Notes: generated by a model not told the origin, from the sequence alone. Positions 1 to 9,766 are shown, numbered from the stretch's first letter. The stretch: 64,000 nucleotides of DNA from Algoriphagus sp. TR-M9 (GCF_027594545.1 NZ_CP115160.1:2675001-2739000), one strand, 5' to 3'. A program made the numbers and translations.

Positions 1-2791
1 GCAGCTCCCAGTTTCTGGTAAAGGTCTGCATGGAGGCTCCCGCAAAGCTGAAGTAAAGGTCAAAACCCTTGTAATTTGCAGAGCCATTGAAGCCAAAGCT
101 CATGTATGGATTGGCGCCTTCAGCATACCCTATTGGTCTTTCATCCATACCATTGATGGTGCCGTCACCGTTCACATCCTTGTAGATAAAGTCGCCAGGG
201 AGTAGATTTCTATTGCCCTGTCCATCGATGTTTACCGGGTGGTTATTGATTTGTTCTTGGCTTTCGAATCTACCTTCTACCTGATACCCCCAGTTGATAT
301 TGGCCCAGCGATTCTCTTGGTCAGTTCTGTATTCATTCCAGGAGTTACCGAATCTAGGCTTGTACCTTTCAGTTATTTTCAACCTGGAGATGGTTCCATT
401 GGCACTTAAGGTGAAGTTTACATTTCCGGCTTGTCCAGAATAAGTAATTATACCTTCAACACCTCTATGAGCATCCGACTCCAGGTTTTCCGAAGGCAGG
501 GTGTACCCTACTTCAGTAGGAAGCAAAACATCATATCGCCCGGCAGGCAAACCAGTTCTTTTTCTTTCGAAAATATCTGCCTGCAAGAATAACTTGTCCT
601 TGAAGAAATAGGAATCTATACCAAAGTTGATGTTGGTATTGGTAATCCAGGATAAATTCCTTACTGGCAGTCCTCTTGGATCTACTCCAGGTACAAAAGA
701 ACCGTTCAAAATAGCACTACCACCTGCAGTAGGGATGAAATTATACCCTGAGTAATAGCTGAAAGGATCTACAATAAAATTATTGCTACCTATAAATCTA
801 TCACTACCCGTCTGTCCCCATGAACCTCTAAATTTCAAACCACTCAGAAAATCTCCGGTGATATTGTCCATAAAGCCTTCATCAGAGATTTTCCATCCGG
901 CAGTCACGCCAGGGAAGAAACCATATCTGTTTTCCTCATCAAATAGGAATGAACCGTCAAGTCTCCCGAAAACCTCTAATAGGTATTTCTCTTGGTAGTT
1001 GTAGTTGATTTTTGCCAAATATCCCTCTCTAGCCTCTTGGTATATTTCATCAATCAGGAGATCCTGATCTGCAAAAGACATGATTGGGATGTAATTGTTT
1101 GGCGGCACGGTGTGTACTACTGTGTAATGCGAATTATTGCTCCATCTCTCGTATGCCGCTATACCTGCTAGGTAATGGTCACCCCAGTTTTTACCATAAT
1201 TCACCTGGAACTGTGCCACTTGGTCTACAGTATTGCGCTTTCTTCTTTCTCTCCATGGGTTTTGGTTGCCCCACTCTGGCCTGGTTTCGTATACATCCGT
1301 ATCCTCATTGTAGATGTAGCCATCGTAGGTATATTCAAATCCATCAAAATCAAAGTTGTTAAAGCTATAAGAGTAAGTACCTTTCATTGAAAGGCCGAAG
1401 TCAAACTCATACTGTGCGTAGAAGTTCGCTTTTATAGCGCGATTGACCTCATCTATATACCCTGTGATTTCCTTAGTATAGGTAGCCGGGTTTACGTTGA
1501 TGTTGTGAACGTCACCGTTTACATAATTCGGGTTATCATTCGCATAGGGACGCTCTGTTGGCCACATGGTGAAAATACTCAAGAATGGGTTAAAATAATC
1601 ATCCAATCCTGGCACACCTACCTGCTCTCTATTTTCCAATCTACCACTAAGCTGAGTACCTACTGAGAGGCCATCTGCCAAGGTCATTTCTATATTTGAC
1701 TGGAAGTTAGTTCGTTGGAAGAGGTAATCTTCAATCATCGCATCCTGATCCAAGTGGGATACAGAGAAGAAATACTTGGTGTTCTGAGAACCTCCAGTTG
1801 CGCTGGCATTGATGGAGGACTGAGGCACATTAGGCTTCATGATGAAGTCATAGTAATCAAAGCTTTGGAAGCCTTTTTCTGTTCCCTGCTCCCATCTGGC
1901 CAGATCTTCAGGGGAGATAGTTGGGCTTCCACCTAGATTCACTTCAGACTCCGCATTGGCACGTACATGCTGGAAGGCATTTGCTGGCTGTGGATATCTG
2001 GTAAAGTTTTGAAGTCCATAATATCCGGAAAGACTGATCTCGGGCTTTTGATTTTGGCTACCTCTTTTTGTAGTTACCAAAACCACCCCGTTTGCCGCTC
2101 TCATACCATAAATGGCCGCAGAAGCATCTTTTAGAATTGAGATACTTTCTATATCGGATTGACCTAGGTTATTAAACTGAGCCGCATCAGATGGAATCCC
2201 GTCAATAACGAATAATGGAGTCCCCATATTTCGGATCTGAATGGAAGTACTAGCACCTGGACGTGCATCAGTTTGCCGGGCAGTGACCCCCTGAATTTTA
2301 CCAACTAGTGCACCCGAAGTGGTTACAGCTGGAGTACGGATCAGGTCATCGGCTTTAACTTCACCTACCGCACCGGTAATTGTCCCTCTTTTTTGAACAC
2401 CATAACCTACTACCAATACCTCATCCAGATTGGCAAGATTCTCAGTCAAGGTGATATTAATAGAAGATTGGTTTCCTACAGTCACTTCCTGGGTGTTGAA
2501 TCCTATAAAGGAAAACACCAGGACACTTTCCGGACCGGGGACAGTAAGAGAGTATCTACCATCCAAGTCCGTGGCGACACCCGTAGTGGTGCCTTTCAAA
2601 ATCACAGAAACCCCAGGAAGGGGCAGTCCTTGAGCATCCAGTACAGTACCTGTCACTTCCACCTCTTTTTGTACAGCTATATTGGAAGCCTTATTTATAA
2701 TAAAAGCTTTCGAGTCTGTAATAAAAGAAGCATTCAATGACAACACCATACAGACGAAAAGGGCATTCTTTGGTAAAGAATTACATTTCAT
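1..2791 (-). CDS. SusC/RagA-type TonB-dependent outer membrane receptor, C-terminus beyond the window
   Basis: This is an outer membrane receptor that, with a SusD-type lipoprotein, imports glycans or peptides using TonB energy. About 930 codons lie in the window, in one frame from an ATG at 2791 to the left edge; the frame still matches at position 31, so there is no net frameshift. The order is signal peptide, a carboxypeptidase-regulatory-like domain (about residues 45-120, with the PLPGVSVILKGT pattern), the plug domain (VDEVLVVGYG-like NLDEVLVVGYGVQKRG near 125, then DASAAIYGMRAANGVVLVTT, the SusC plug signature), then the barrel. The sequence near position 30 (QTFTRNWEL) is typical of the last strands, so only a short C-terminal piece is missing. 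A SusD gene would be expected just beyond the left edge. The substrate cannot be told from this part. Confidence 0.93.
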   Translation of the reverse strand, partial: MKCNSLPKNALFVCMVLSLNASFITDSKAFIINKASNIAVQKEVEVTGTVLDAQGLPLPGVSVILKGTTTGVATDLDGRYSLTVPGPESVLVFSFIGFNTQEVTVGNQSSINITLTENLANLDEVLVVGYGVQKRGTITGAVGEVKADDLIRTPAVTTSGALVGKIQGVTARQTDARPGASTSIQIRNMGTPLFVIDGIPSDAAQFNNLGQSDIESISILKDASAAIYGMRAANGVVLVTTKRGSQNQKPEISLSGYYGLQNFTRYPQPANAFQHVRANAESEVNLGGSPTISPEDLARWEQGTEKGFQSFDYYDFIMKPNVPQSSINASATGGSQNTKYFFSVSHLDQDAMIEDYLFQRTNFQSNIEMTLADGLSVGTQLSGRLENREQVGVPGLDDYFNPFLSIFTMWPTERPYANDNPNYVNGDVHNINVNPATYTKEITGYIDEVNRAIKANFYAQYEFDFGLSMKGTYSYSFNNFDFDGFEYTYDGYIYNEDTDVYETRPEWGNQNPWRERRKRNTVDQVAQFQVNYGKNWGDHYLAGIAAYERWSNNSHYTVVHTVPPNNYIPIMSFADQDLLIDEIYQEAREGYLAKINYNYQEKYLLEVFGRLDGSFLFDEENRYGFFPGVTAGWKISDEGFMDNITGDFLSGLKFRGSWGQTGSDRFIGSNNFIVDPFSYYSGYNFIPTAGGSAILNGSFVPGVDPRGLPVRNLSWITNTNINFGIDSYFFKDKLFLQADIFERKRTGLPAGRYDVLLPTEVGYTLPSENLESDAHRGVEGIITYSGQAGNVNFTLSANGTISRLKITERYKPRFGNSWNEYRTDQENRWANINWGYQVEGRFESQEQINNHPVNIDGQGNRNLLPGDFIYKDVNGDGTINGMDERPIGYAEGANPYMSFGFNGSANYKGFDLYFSFAGASMQTFTRNWEL

Positions 2792-2830
2792 ATTTATTAT
2801 GGGTTTGATTGATAATTAACATTACATAAA

Positions 2831-2886
2831 ACACAATAGTATTCCACCTTACATAAAATATGTAAGTACCGGTTACACAATAGTAT
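2831..2886. promoter_or_regulatory. palindrome flanked by 12-bp direct repeats upstream of susC
   Basis: A perfect inverted repeat CTTACATA-AAA-TATGTAAG lies at 2848-2866, 57 bases upstream of the susC start. The 12-mer ACACAATAGTAT occurs on both sides, at 2831-2842 and 2875-2886, 44 bp apart (about four helical turns). The symmetric layout close to the start codon suggests a regulator binding site or core promoter region of susC. The binding protein is unknown. Confidence 0.5.
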
Positions 2887-2952
2887 ATCAGGGTGATGAT
2901 TTTTTAGCAAATCAGCACCAAGCACTATTCAGAAATTGAAAGTGATCAGATC

Positions 2953-2984
2953 AAACTGTCTATCAATTATTTACGAGACAGTTT
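2953..2984. promoter_or_regulatory. inverted repeat, 9-bp arms, upstream of susC
   Basis: AAACTGTCT at 2953-2961 and AGACAGTTT at 2976-2984 are exact reverse complements separated by 14 bases. It lies about 160 bases upstream of susC. It could be a dimer operator with widely spaced half-sites or a hairpin in a long leader. There is no T-run on the minus strand side to support a terminator. Confidence 0.35.
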
Positions 2985-3434
2985 ATATTCTGCTTTTTAA
3001 TTAAAGCATTAGAAAACCCAACTTTAATTTGCTGGATCCCTACTGAAATAAAGGAGATGATAATAATTCATTGGCTCAATGGGTTTTGTTAGTTATTCGT
3101 TCTTCCTGCGCCATACAACAGACACATAGGAAATTATGCTAATTAGATTTCTCTATATATTTACATACGATCCAGTCAAAGTTCAAAATCTATTTTTTAG
3201 AGTTTTTCCTTTTTTCCGGCTCTTTGCATAAAAGAGTTTTATACTAAAACAGCAACACTCTAATTTCTCTCTTTAGAACTGTAAAAACAAACTGTATTAA
3301 ATCGAAAAAATACTGTTTCTTGACAAAAACACCTCGATTTGGGCATTTTTATCGGAATCATGAAGTTATTAAAACTAACAAAAGCTAACTAATCCTGAAG
3401 TTTTAGGGGATAAAAATGCTCACTTTTCAATCGA

Positions 3435-3465
3435 TTGCGCAAGCATTTGTGCAAAATTTGCACAA
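3435..3465. promoter_or_regulatory. LacI-operator-like palindrome cluster
   Basis: TTGCGCAA (3435-3442, itself a palindrome) is followed four bases later by the perfect 19-bp inverted repeat TTGTGCAAA-A-TTTGCACAA (3447-3465). The repeated TTGyGCAA half-sites resemble operators of LacI-family sugar regulators. This is resemblance only. It lies about 650 bp upstream of susC, so it might serve a looping repressor or belong to a lost gene. Confidence 0.4.
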
Positions 3466-3530
3466 CTTAAAGACAATTTCTGATTTACCGCAAGATGCTC
3501 TTACCTGCTAAAGGCAAGGTCTGTAAATCA

Positions 3531-3563
3531 AAGGTAATTACGATCAGCACAAGAAATTACCTT
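3531..3563. promoter_or_regulatory. inverted repeat, 9-bp arms
   Basis: AAGGTAATT (3531-3539) pairs exactly with AATTACCTT (3555-3563) across 15 bases. No flanking gene end is near, so a terminator is unlikely. It may be another operator of the same upstream region. Confidence 0.3.
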
Positions 3564-3933
3564 AGCTAGCATTTCTATTTCAAAAATAGTACTTCACTAT
3601 AAAGTAAAGGATGATGAGCTTAGGGGAATGAAAAGCTATTGCATAAAAACTACCATAGGTGTACCTCCGACTATTAGGACTCAGTAGACTTAGTCAAATA
3701 ACTCCTGGCACCGTAGTCTTGACCCGGAGGCCATCATTATTTCCTTGCGTGAAATCCTGCCTAGGAGCAAGTCGAACACGTACCAAGGGGAATACAAAAA
3801 AACCTTCGAGGGGATCCTTCCCTATGGTCAGGATATACCTCAAAGGTTACAGTACTATTCAGCTTTCAGACTTTCCCCTTCTGTCTGGAGATAGTTTTGT
3901 CCATGCCTCACTACCCATGACGCTACGCTCACC

Positions 3934-6387
3934 TTACTCGCTTTTTAGGGAGTTTACCGGATTGGTCATTGCCGCTTTGATCGATTGGTAGCTGGTGGTC
4001 AGCAGGGCAATGACAATGGCAAAAAGCCCTGCTCCCAGGAATACTTGCCAACTTAAGTCCTGCTTGTACTGATAGTCTTCCAACCATTTTCTCATCGCCC
4101 ACCAGGCTATGGGCGAGGCGATCAGAAAAGCGATGAGCACCAGCTTCGCAAACTCCTTGGACAGCAAAACTACTATACTCCCAATACTAGACCCCAGTAC
4201 TTTTCGGATACCGATCTCCTTGGTTCTTTGCTCCGCAGTAAATGCCGTGAGCGCAAACAATCCCAAGCAGGCTATCACAATGGCAAATCCTGCAAAGATA
4301 CCGAAGACTTTGCCCAGCCTGGTTTCGGAGGCATACATCTGACCGAATCTATCATCCAAAAATGAATAAGTAAAAGGTTGACCAGGAGCCATTTCTTTCC
4401 ATTTTGCTTCTATAAAGTTTATGACCTCGTCTGTATTTTCTGAATTGAACCGAAAGGAAGCGATTCCACTTGGTCTTTCGCTCAGAAAGATCATCACCGA
4501 TCCTATATTTTCTTTCAGTGATTCGAAATTGAAGTTTTTCACCACTCCTACCACAGTCTTACTGTTCAGGTTGTCCAAGTTTGCAGTCTCGTTTTCACCG
4601 GCCATGGAGTATATTTTTTGACCTATGGGATTTCCCTCAAAGTTAAATTGCTTGGCAGCAGATTCATTCAAAATAACTGCTGAAGAATCGGATGGGAAAT
4701 CCAGTGAAAAGTCCCTCCCTTCGGCGATTTCCATTCCCATAGTCTGGATGTAATCGTAATCCACCTGCCAGTTTTGCAAACTCACCATATTCTCCGTTTG
4801 CTTGGGGTCCTTTCCTTCGGCCCACCATGGCGTATCAGATCTCCATGTACCAGCCACCGGCAAATACCCGGTAATGGTTCCGGACTCCATCATGCTATTG
4901 GCTAAAACCTCTCGCTTGAAAGTCTCGGCTTGATCTCCTAGTGCATAGACATCTTCTACAGTAATGATTTGCTCCTTGTCAAAGCCAATCTTCTTATTCT
5001 GAATGAAGTTCAGTTGATTGAAAACAGCAATGGTTGCGATGATCAAAATAATAGAAATCGCAAACTGGAAAACCACCAAGGAGCTGCGGATCATTCCTGA
5101 TCTCATTCCCATGGATACATTACCTTTTAGAATGCTGATCGGCTTAAAGCCAGATAGGAAAAAAGCCGGGTAGATTCCTGCCAATAGTCCTGTAATAACC
5201 GCTCCCAAGAGGAAAATACCATAAAAGCTAAAATGGGAAAATGGAAGCTGCAACTCTCTGCCAGCCAAATCATTAAAAAAAGGCAAGAGCAGGGAAACCA
5301 GGGGCATGGCAATCAAAAAGGAGATAAAACTCAGCAAGATGGACTCCATGAGAAACTGTCGGATCAAATGGGTACGAAATGACCCCATCACTTTTCGGAT
5401 CCCTACTTCCTTGGCACGGTTAGCCGATCTGGCCGTGGACAAATTCATAAAATTGATACAGGCAATGACGAGGATGAAAAGTGCCACTGCGATAAATAGG
5501 TAGATGTAGGTGATGTTAAAATTTGGCTCAAACTCTCCCATCAGGTCGCTTTTCAGGTGGATATCCAGTAGGGGCTGCAGCATATATTCCATTTTGCTGC
5601 CATCAGCCAGCATGCCGGCCAGGGTGGCTCCTTCCCCAAATAATTTACCCAGTTCCGGTTCCACATTCTTCTCAACCAGGGTTTGTAATTTTTGATTGAG
5701 ATTTTGCGGATCAGCATCAGCCCTGACTTTCAGATAAGTTTGGAAATTATTGCTGAGCCAGGAAGTTCTTTGGGCCTCGGGCAAGCCTGCCATAGCCAGT
5801 AAAAAGTGGAAATGAAAATGACTATTCTGAGGGATATCTTCATAAACTCCAGTGATCCTAAAATCCATGTCATTATCCAAAATCAGGGATTTCCCTACCG
5901 CACTTTCTCCAGGAAAATATTTCTCAGCCATGCTTTTGCTGATGGCCATGGTATTGGGTTCGGCCAAAACCCCGTCTTTATTTCCTTCAATCAGGTTGGT
6001 ACCAAATACATTGAAAAAATCCTTGCTAGCCCATATTACTCCTTGCTCTTTGATGTTTTCTTCTGTTTTTTTGACCAGGTAAGAGCCACGCTGTCTGAAA
6101 TTGACTGCGTATTCCACTTCTGGAAATTCCCTGGGGAGAGCCTCAGCCATAGGTGCAGGAGCCTGGATCATATCCCAGTGATTGCCCCCAAAAATAATAT
6201 CGGCATGAATCCTATAAATCTGATCTGCATCCTTAAAGTGCTTATCGTAGGACAATTCATTGATCACAAAAAGCGAGATGATCATACATACAGCCACGCC
6301 TACGGACAGACCTAATACATTGATAAATGTATAGAACTTATGCTTCTTTAAGTTCCTGATGGCGATTTTAAAGTAGTTTTTAAGCAT
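3934..6387 (-). CDS. FtsX/MacB-type ABC transporter permease, duplicated domains (first copy)
   Basis: This 817-residue inner membrane protein is the permease of a MacB-like ABC exporter, a family that moves substrates or does mechanical work across the periplasm without a channel of its own. The N-terminus has an amphipathic start and a membrane helix near 20-42, then a periplasmic MacB core domain, then a three-helix FtsX domain starting at the FMNLSTARSANRAKEVGIRKVMG pattern (about 315 on). A second FtsX domain follows near 690 (LFALTAFTAEQRTKEIGIRKVLG). The two EIGIRKV/EVGIRKV loops show the internal duplication. No ATPase domain is fused. It is a paralogue of the gene at 7119-9479, and both probably use the ATPase at 9874 and the adaptor at 11156. 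The cargo is unknown. Confidence 0.9.
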   Translation of the reverse strand: MLKNYFKIAIRNLKKHKFYTFINVLGLSVGVAVCMIISLFVINELSYDKHFKDADQIYRIHADIIFGGNHWDMIQAPAPMAEALPREFPEVEYAVNFRQRGSYLVKKTEENIKEQGVIWASKDFFNVFGTNLIEGNKDGVLAEPNTMAISKSMAEKYFPGESAVGKSLILDNDMDFRITGVYEDIPQNSHFHFHFLLAMAGLPEAQRTSWLSNNFQTYLKVRADADPQNLNQKLQTLVEKNVEPELGKLFGEGATLAGMLADGSKMEYMLQPLLDIHLKSDLMGEFEPNFNITYIYLFIAVALFILVIACINFMNLSTARSANRAKEVGIRKVMGSFRTHLIRQFLMESILLSFISFLIAMPLVSLLLPFFNDLAGRELQLPFSHFSFYGIFLLGAVITGLLAGIYPAFFLSGFKPISILKGNVSMGMRSGMIRSSLVVFQFAISIILIIATIAVFNQLNFIQNKKIGFDKEQIITVEDVYALGDQAETFKREVLANSMMESGTITGYLPVAGTWRSDTPWWAEGKDPKQTENMVSLQNWQVDYDYIQTMGMEIAEGRDFSLDFPSDSSAVILNESAAKQFNFEGNPIGQKIYSMAGENETANLDNLNSKTVVGVVKNFNFESLKENIGSVMIFLSERPSGIASFRFNSENTDEVINFIEAKWKEMAPGQPFTYSFLDDRFGQMYASETRLGKVFGIFAGFAIVIACLGLFALTAFTAEQRTKEIGIRKVLGSSIGSIVVLLSKEFAKLVLIAFLIASPIAWWAMRKWLEDYQYKQDLSWQVFLGAGLFAIVIALLTTSYQSIKAAMTNPVNSLKSE

Positions 6388-7118
6388 GATTACATTTACG
6401 ATTTATGAATTGAGATTTACGGGATTTAGCGGAACCTCTACCCTATATTGATTTTCATTACTGTTCCCGCCATGGTTTATATCTGCTTCGGCATGGCAAT
6501 AGAGCGTGCGTCAGTCCTAGCGGAGTAGAGGCAGGAAGCAACCCCTACTCTATACAATTAGATTGAGCTGGCTTTGTCGTCCTCTCTCCTCCCACCTATG
6601 ACGCATTCTTCCTGGCTTTCCACTGTCTTGGTTGGTGCCTGGCTTACCGGTAGGCAGGTCTTCACAACCCATTCAATTTCATTCCATCTAGACAGGTATA
6701 GAGGCGAAGAGCTGTATAAAAGCTATTCAGGATTTATGCCATTTTAACCAAAGCCTTCCAAATGCAGGAAAGCCCATTTTCAATTTATTATCGATTTACC
6801 TTCGTACAGTATCGTTCGCTTTCGGGCAATTCTACTAGCGATTTGTGCCATGATTAAACTAACTTCAGTCCGAGCGTCCCGCATAGCCACGGGGATCGAG
6901 GACGCTTGTCTGCCCTGGTCCGTGTCGTCACGGGCCATTTTTTTAGCAATCCGTGAGGACAAGACCTGAGGCGAAGCAACAAATTTTACATTTTAAAACG
7001 AGATTGCTTTCCCGTAGAATCGGGACAGGCTGTCGTCCTACCTCCTTCTACCGATGACGTACTCTTCAGGTGTTATCGACCAAAATCCGAAATCAACCAT
7101 CCGAAATCAGAATTCTAG
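6388..7118. other. 730-bp spacer with degenerate repeats between the two permease genes
   Basis: There is no supported gene here. Just upstream of the first permease start the bases from about 6410 to 6450 (GATTTACGGGATTT, then AACCTCT) resemble those at 9503-9541 in front of the second permease, so the two genes seem to have been duplicated with their leaders. A second pair of roughly 45-bp degenerate repeats lies at 6569-6615 and 7027-7070 (shared GTCGTCCT, then ATGACG). The spacer is long for two genes that otherwise look like one operon, which suggests separate promoters. Confidence 0.5.
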
Positions 7119-9479
7119 CTACTCTGAACGAAGAGACTCAACCGGATTGGCAGAGGCCGCTTTGAATGCCTGATACCCTACCGTGATTAAAGAAATCAGA
7201 ATCAAAAGCACTCCAGATCCGGCAAATATCCACCAGCTCAAATCCGTCTGGAAGGCATAAGTCTGTAGCCAGCTATTGGACAGATACCAGGCCACCGGCA
7301 CTGCAATCAGAATAGCTACGACTATCAAAGCCATGAAATCTTTGGAAACCAAAGTCAGAACACTCGTCAAGGTAGCTCCCATCACTTTCCTTACCCCGAT
7401 TTCCTTTTTACGCTTCTCAGCAGTGAAGGCTGCCAAACCAAACAGACCCAAGCAGGAAAGAAAAATGGCTGTAGTCCCAAAATATATAGCCAGATCAGAT
7501 GCTCTCTGTTCAGAAGCATAAAGCGACTGATAATCCTCATCCATAAAGGAATAGCTGAGAGGTTGACCGGTAAATTGCTGGAAGACATCCGAAATCCCTG
7601 CAATGGTTGCCCGCTGATCATTTGAAGCTAAGCGCACCATGACTTTCTGGGCAAAACCCGGACTATATTTGATAAAAGCAGGTTTTACCGTTTCCTTCAA
7701 AGATTCAAAATGGAAGTCTTTTACCACTCCTATCACCTCCATATCCTCTCCCCATAGGTTTACGATCTGTCCTACAGCATCTCGGAAACCAATAGTTTGC
7801 ACTGCTGCCTCATTTAGAACTATTTTATTCTCCTCCTCTCCATACTCAGGAGAAAAAGCCCTTCCTTCCAACATCTCAAATCCCATGGTTTCAATCAATC
7901 CCATGTTGACCGAAATATTCTCAAACTTCACTTCTTCATCAGGATTTTTCCCTTCCCATTCCAGGCCTATGGTAGAACTTGCTAAGCCTACCAATGGGTG
8001 AGACAAACTGGAAGCATTCGCAACTCCTGATATTTTTTTAGTCTGATCCAGAAATGCCTGCATTTGATTGGGCTGGATTCCAGAAGCATTCAATTCCAAT
8101 AAATGAGATTGCTCATAGCCTAGGTTTTGGCTTTGGATATAATTCATCTGCTTGCTCAGCACTGTGATACCAATAATCAGCAGAAGTGAAATGGAAAACT
8201 GAAATACTACCAGACCTTTCCTCGCCAACAGTTCACCAAAACTGCCTTTGAGATTAGATTTCATCACTTCTACCGGTTTAAACTTGGACAGGTAAATGGC
8301 CGGATAAATCCCAGCCAGCAAGCCGGTAAAAAGCCAAGCAGCCAGCAATAAGAAAACCACATCCGGTTGAAAAGACAAGGCCAGCGATTTGGAAGTCACT
8401 TGGTTGAAAAATGGCTGTAGGACAAAGGCTGCCACTAGGGCAAAGAGCAATGCAAAGAAGGACAGCACAAGTGATTCAGTGATAAACTGTGTAAAAAGTC
8501 CTCCACGACTAGCCCCCATAGTTTTCTTAACCCCTATTTCCTTCAGTCTGCTCATGGATTTGGCTGTGGTCAAATTCATGAAATTGATACAGGCGATAAT
8601 CAAAATGAAAACAGCAATAGCTGAAAATATTTTCACATAACTGATTCTCCCTCCAGCAATTTTTCCATCCTCATAAGTATTATAAAGATAAGTGTCAGCA
8701 TAGGGCTGAAGAAAAACGGTAACGTTGGTGAACTCTTCTTTCTTTTTAATAAAATCGCTTATCTGATTATTGAATGCAGCTACATCTGTACCTTCCTTGA
8801 GAAGGACTGCTGCTGTCGCATTGTAATTATCCCAGTGGGCACCATCTCCGAGCATTTGCTTAAAAAAGGGAAATGCCATGAGGAAATCAGGTTTGTCCAC
8901 ATCCAGCTGCCCAAAATCCTTGTAAACACCTGTCACTTCCACTTCATTCTGAAAATCAAAAACCTGCCATTTCAATGACTTGCCCAAAGCCAACTGAGGA
9001 CTTCCAAAGAGTTTGGTAGCTAAAGTCTCTGAAATTGTGATGGCATTGATTTCAGTTAGCGCTCTTTCTGGATTTCCTGCTAGAAATTCATGGTCGAAAA
9101 TCTGGAAGTACTCCTGATCCACAAAAAAGCCACTCCCATTCATTTTGGTGTCCCCCTGCTCCAGGGCTACGCCTTCAATCAGCGGGGAAAATGCCGAAGC
9201 AGCCTCCACTGGTGCAAGTTCTTCACTCATCGCCTCAGCCATTTCGGCGGGAGTATAGGGAATGGTCACTATTCCGGTGGAATTGTGGTGATTAGTCATC
9301 ACCTGGTAGATCTGGTCTATCTGGGTATGGTAGCGGTTTACACTCAATTCATCCTTGACCCAAAGCATAATCAGGATCACGGTACATAGCCCTATGGTCA
9401 ATCCAAAAAGATTGATGGCGAAAATGCTTTTCGACTTTATAAAACTTCTAAAGGCAAGTAAGATCTGGTGGCGGAGCAT
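7119..9479 (-). CDS. FtsX/MacB-type ABC transporter permease, duplicated domains (second copy)
   Basis: This 786-residue membrane protein has the same plan as the gene at 3934-6387: N-terminal helix (about 17-40), periplasmic MacB core, FtsX domain starting near 297 (CINFMNLTTAKSMSRLKEIGVKKTMG), second periplasmic part, and second FtsX domain near 670 (LFGLAAFTAEKRKKEIGVRKVMG). It ends in the family pattern NPVESLRSE, like NPVNSLKSE in the paralogue. The identity is moderate by eye, so the duplication is old. Two such permeases with one ATPase suggest either a heteromeric permease or two alternative ones. The start ATG at 9479 is followed by the usual basic, amphipathic LRHQILLAFRSFIKSK stretch. 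Confidence 0.9.
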   Translation of the reverse strand: MLRHQILLAFRSFIKSKSIFAINLFGLTIGLCTVILIMLWVKDELSVNRYHTQIDQIYQVMTNHHNSTGIVTIPYTPAEMAEAMSEELAPVEAASAFSPLIEGVALEQGDTKMNGSGFFVDQEYFQIFDHEFLAGNPERALTEINAITISETLATKLFGSPQLALGKSLKWQVFDFQNEVEVTGVYKDFGQLDVDKPDFLMAFPFFKQMLGDGAHWDNYNATAAVLLKEGTDVAAFNNQISDFIKKKEEFTNVTVFLQPYADTYLYNTYEDGKIAGGRISYVKIFSAIAVFILIIACINFMNLTTAKSMSRLKEIGVKKTMGASRGGLFTQFITESLVLSFFALLFALVAAFVLQPFFNQVTSKSLALSFQPDVVFLLLAAWLFTGLLAGIYPAIYLSKFKPVEVMKSNLKGSFGELLARKGLVVFQFSISLLLIIGITVLSKQMNYIQSQNLGYEQSHLLELNASGIQPNQMQAFLDQTKKISGVANASSLSHPLVGLASSTIGLEWEGKNPDEEVKFENISVNMGLIETMGFEMLEGRAFSPEYGEEENKIVLNEAAVQTIGFRDAVGQIVNLWGEDMEVIGVVKDFHFESLKETVKPAFIKYSPGFAQKVMVRLASNDQRATIAGISDVFQQFTGQPLSYSFMDEDYQSLYASEQRASDLAIYFGTTAIFLSCLGLFGLAAFTAEKRKKEIGVRKVMGATLTSVLTLVSKDFMALIVVAILIAVPVAWYLSNSWLQTYAFQTDLSWWIFAGSGVLLILISLITVGYQAFKAASANPVESLRSE

Positions 9480-9609
9480 AATAGATTTTTGATTTACGAT
9501 TTTTGATTTACGAGATCTACTTGAACCTCTGACCTGGATTGTATTGCTTCATGTGATGAGTCTCACGGGATTAGTAAGGAGCAAGGAAATGACCTGAAAT
9601 TACCATGAC

Positions 9610-9666
9610 CGTCATTGCGAGCGAGGAACGAGCGAAGCAATCTCCCCGATTAAAACAGATTGCTTC
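9610..9666. repeat. REP-like palindromic element (first copy)
   Basis: The sequence starts CGTCATTGCGAGCGAGGAAC and ends with a perfect 10-bp stem, GAAGCAATCT (9634-9643) with AGATTGCTTC (9657-9666). The CGTCATTGCGAGG...GAAGCAATC wording is a widespread intergenic repeat type in bacteria (known from general experience, not searched here). Confidence 0.6.
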
Positions 9667-9766
9667 AATCTTGCTGAGATTTCAACTACCGAATACTCCG
9701 GTTAAGATTTACCTATGCCGTAGGAGGATCCCATCATCTGTCACCCAACATCCGTTATCCCATGTG

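Larger units (their letters stand above)
2792..3933. other. 1.1-kb gene-free region upstream of susC
   Basis: I see no credible coding frame here; the only plus frame of note (from 3659) ends antisense inside the next permease gene. The region is AT-rich and holds four inverted repeats described separately (2848-2866, 2953-2984, 3447-3465, 3531-3563), plus a short hairpin CTCTTT-gcata-AAAGAG at 3220-3236 followed by four T. Its size is large for this genome, where most gaps are below 150 bases, which fits a control region for susC. No clear Bacteroidota promoter (TTTG and TAnnTTTG) was found on the minus strand next to susC. Confidence 0.6.

Noticed and set aside
3220..3240. A terminator-like hairpin CTCTTT-AAAGAG with TTTT
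   Set aside because: No gene ends near it on the plus strand, and the stem is short and AT-rich.
3659..3991. A plus-strand frame of 110 codons upstream of and into the first permease gene
   Set aside because: It starts with GTG, has no recognisable family pattern, and its last part is antisense to the conserved C-terminus of the permease.
5806..6315. A 169-codon plus-strand frame inside the first permease gene
   Set aside because: It lies fully antisense to well-supported coding sequence and has no protein-like motif.
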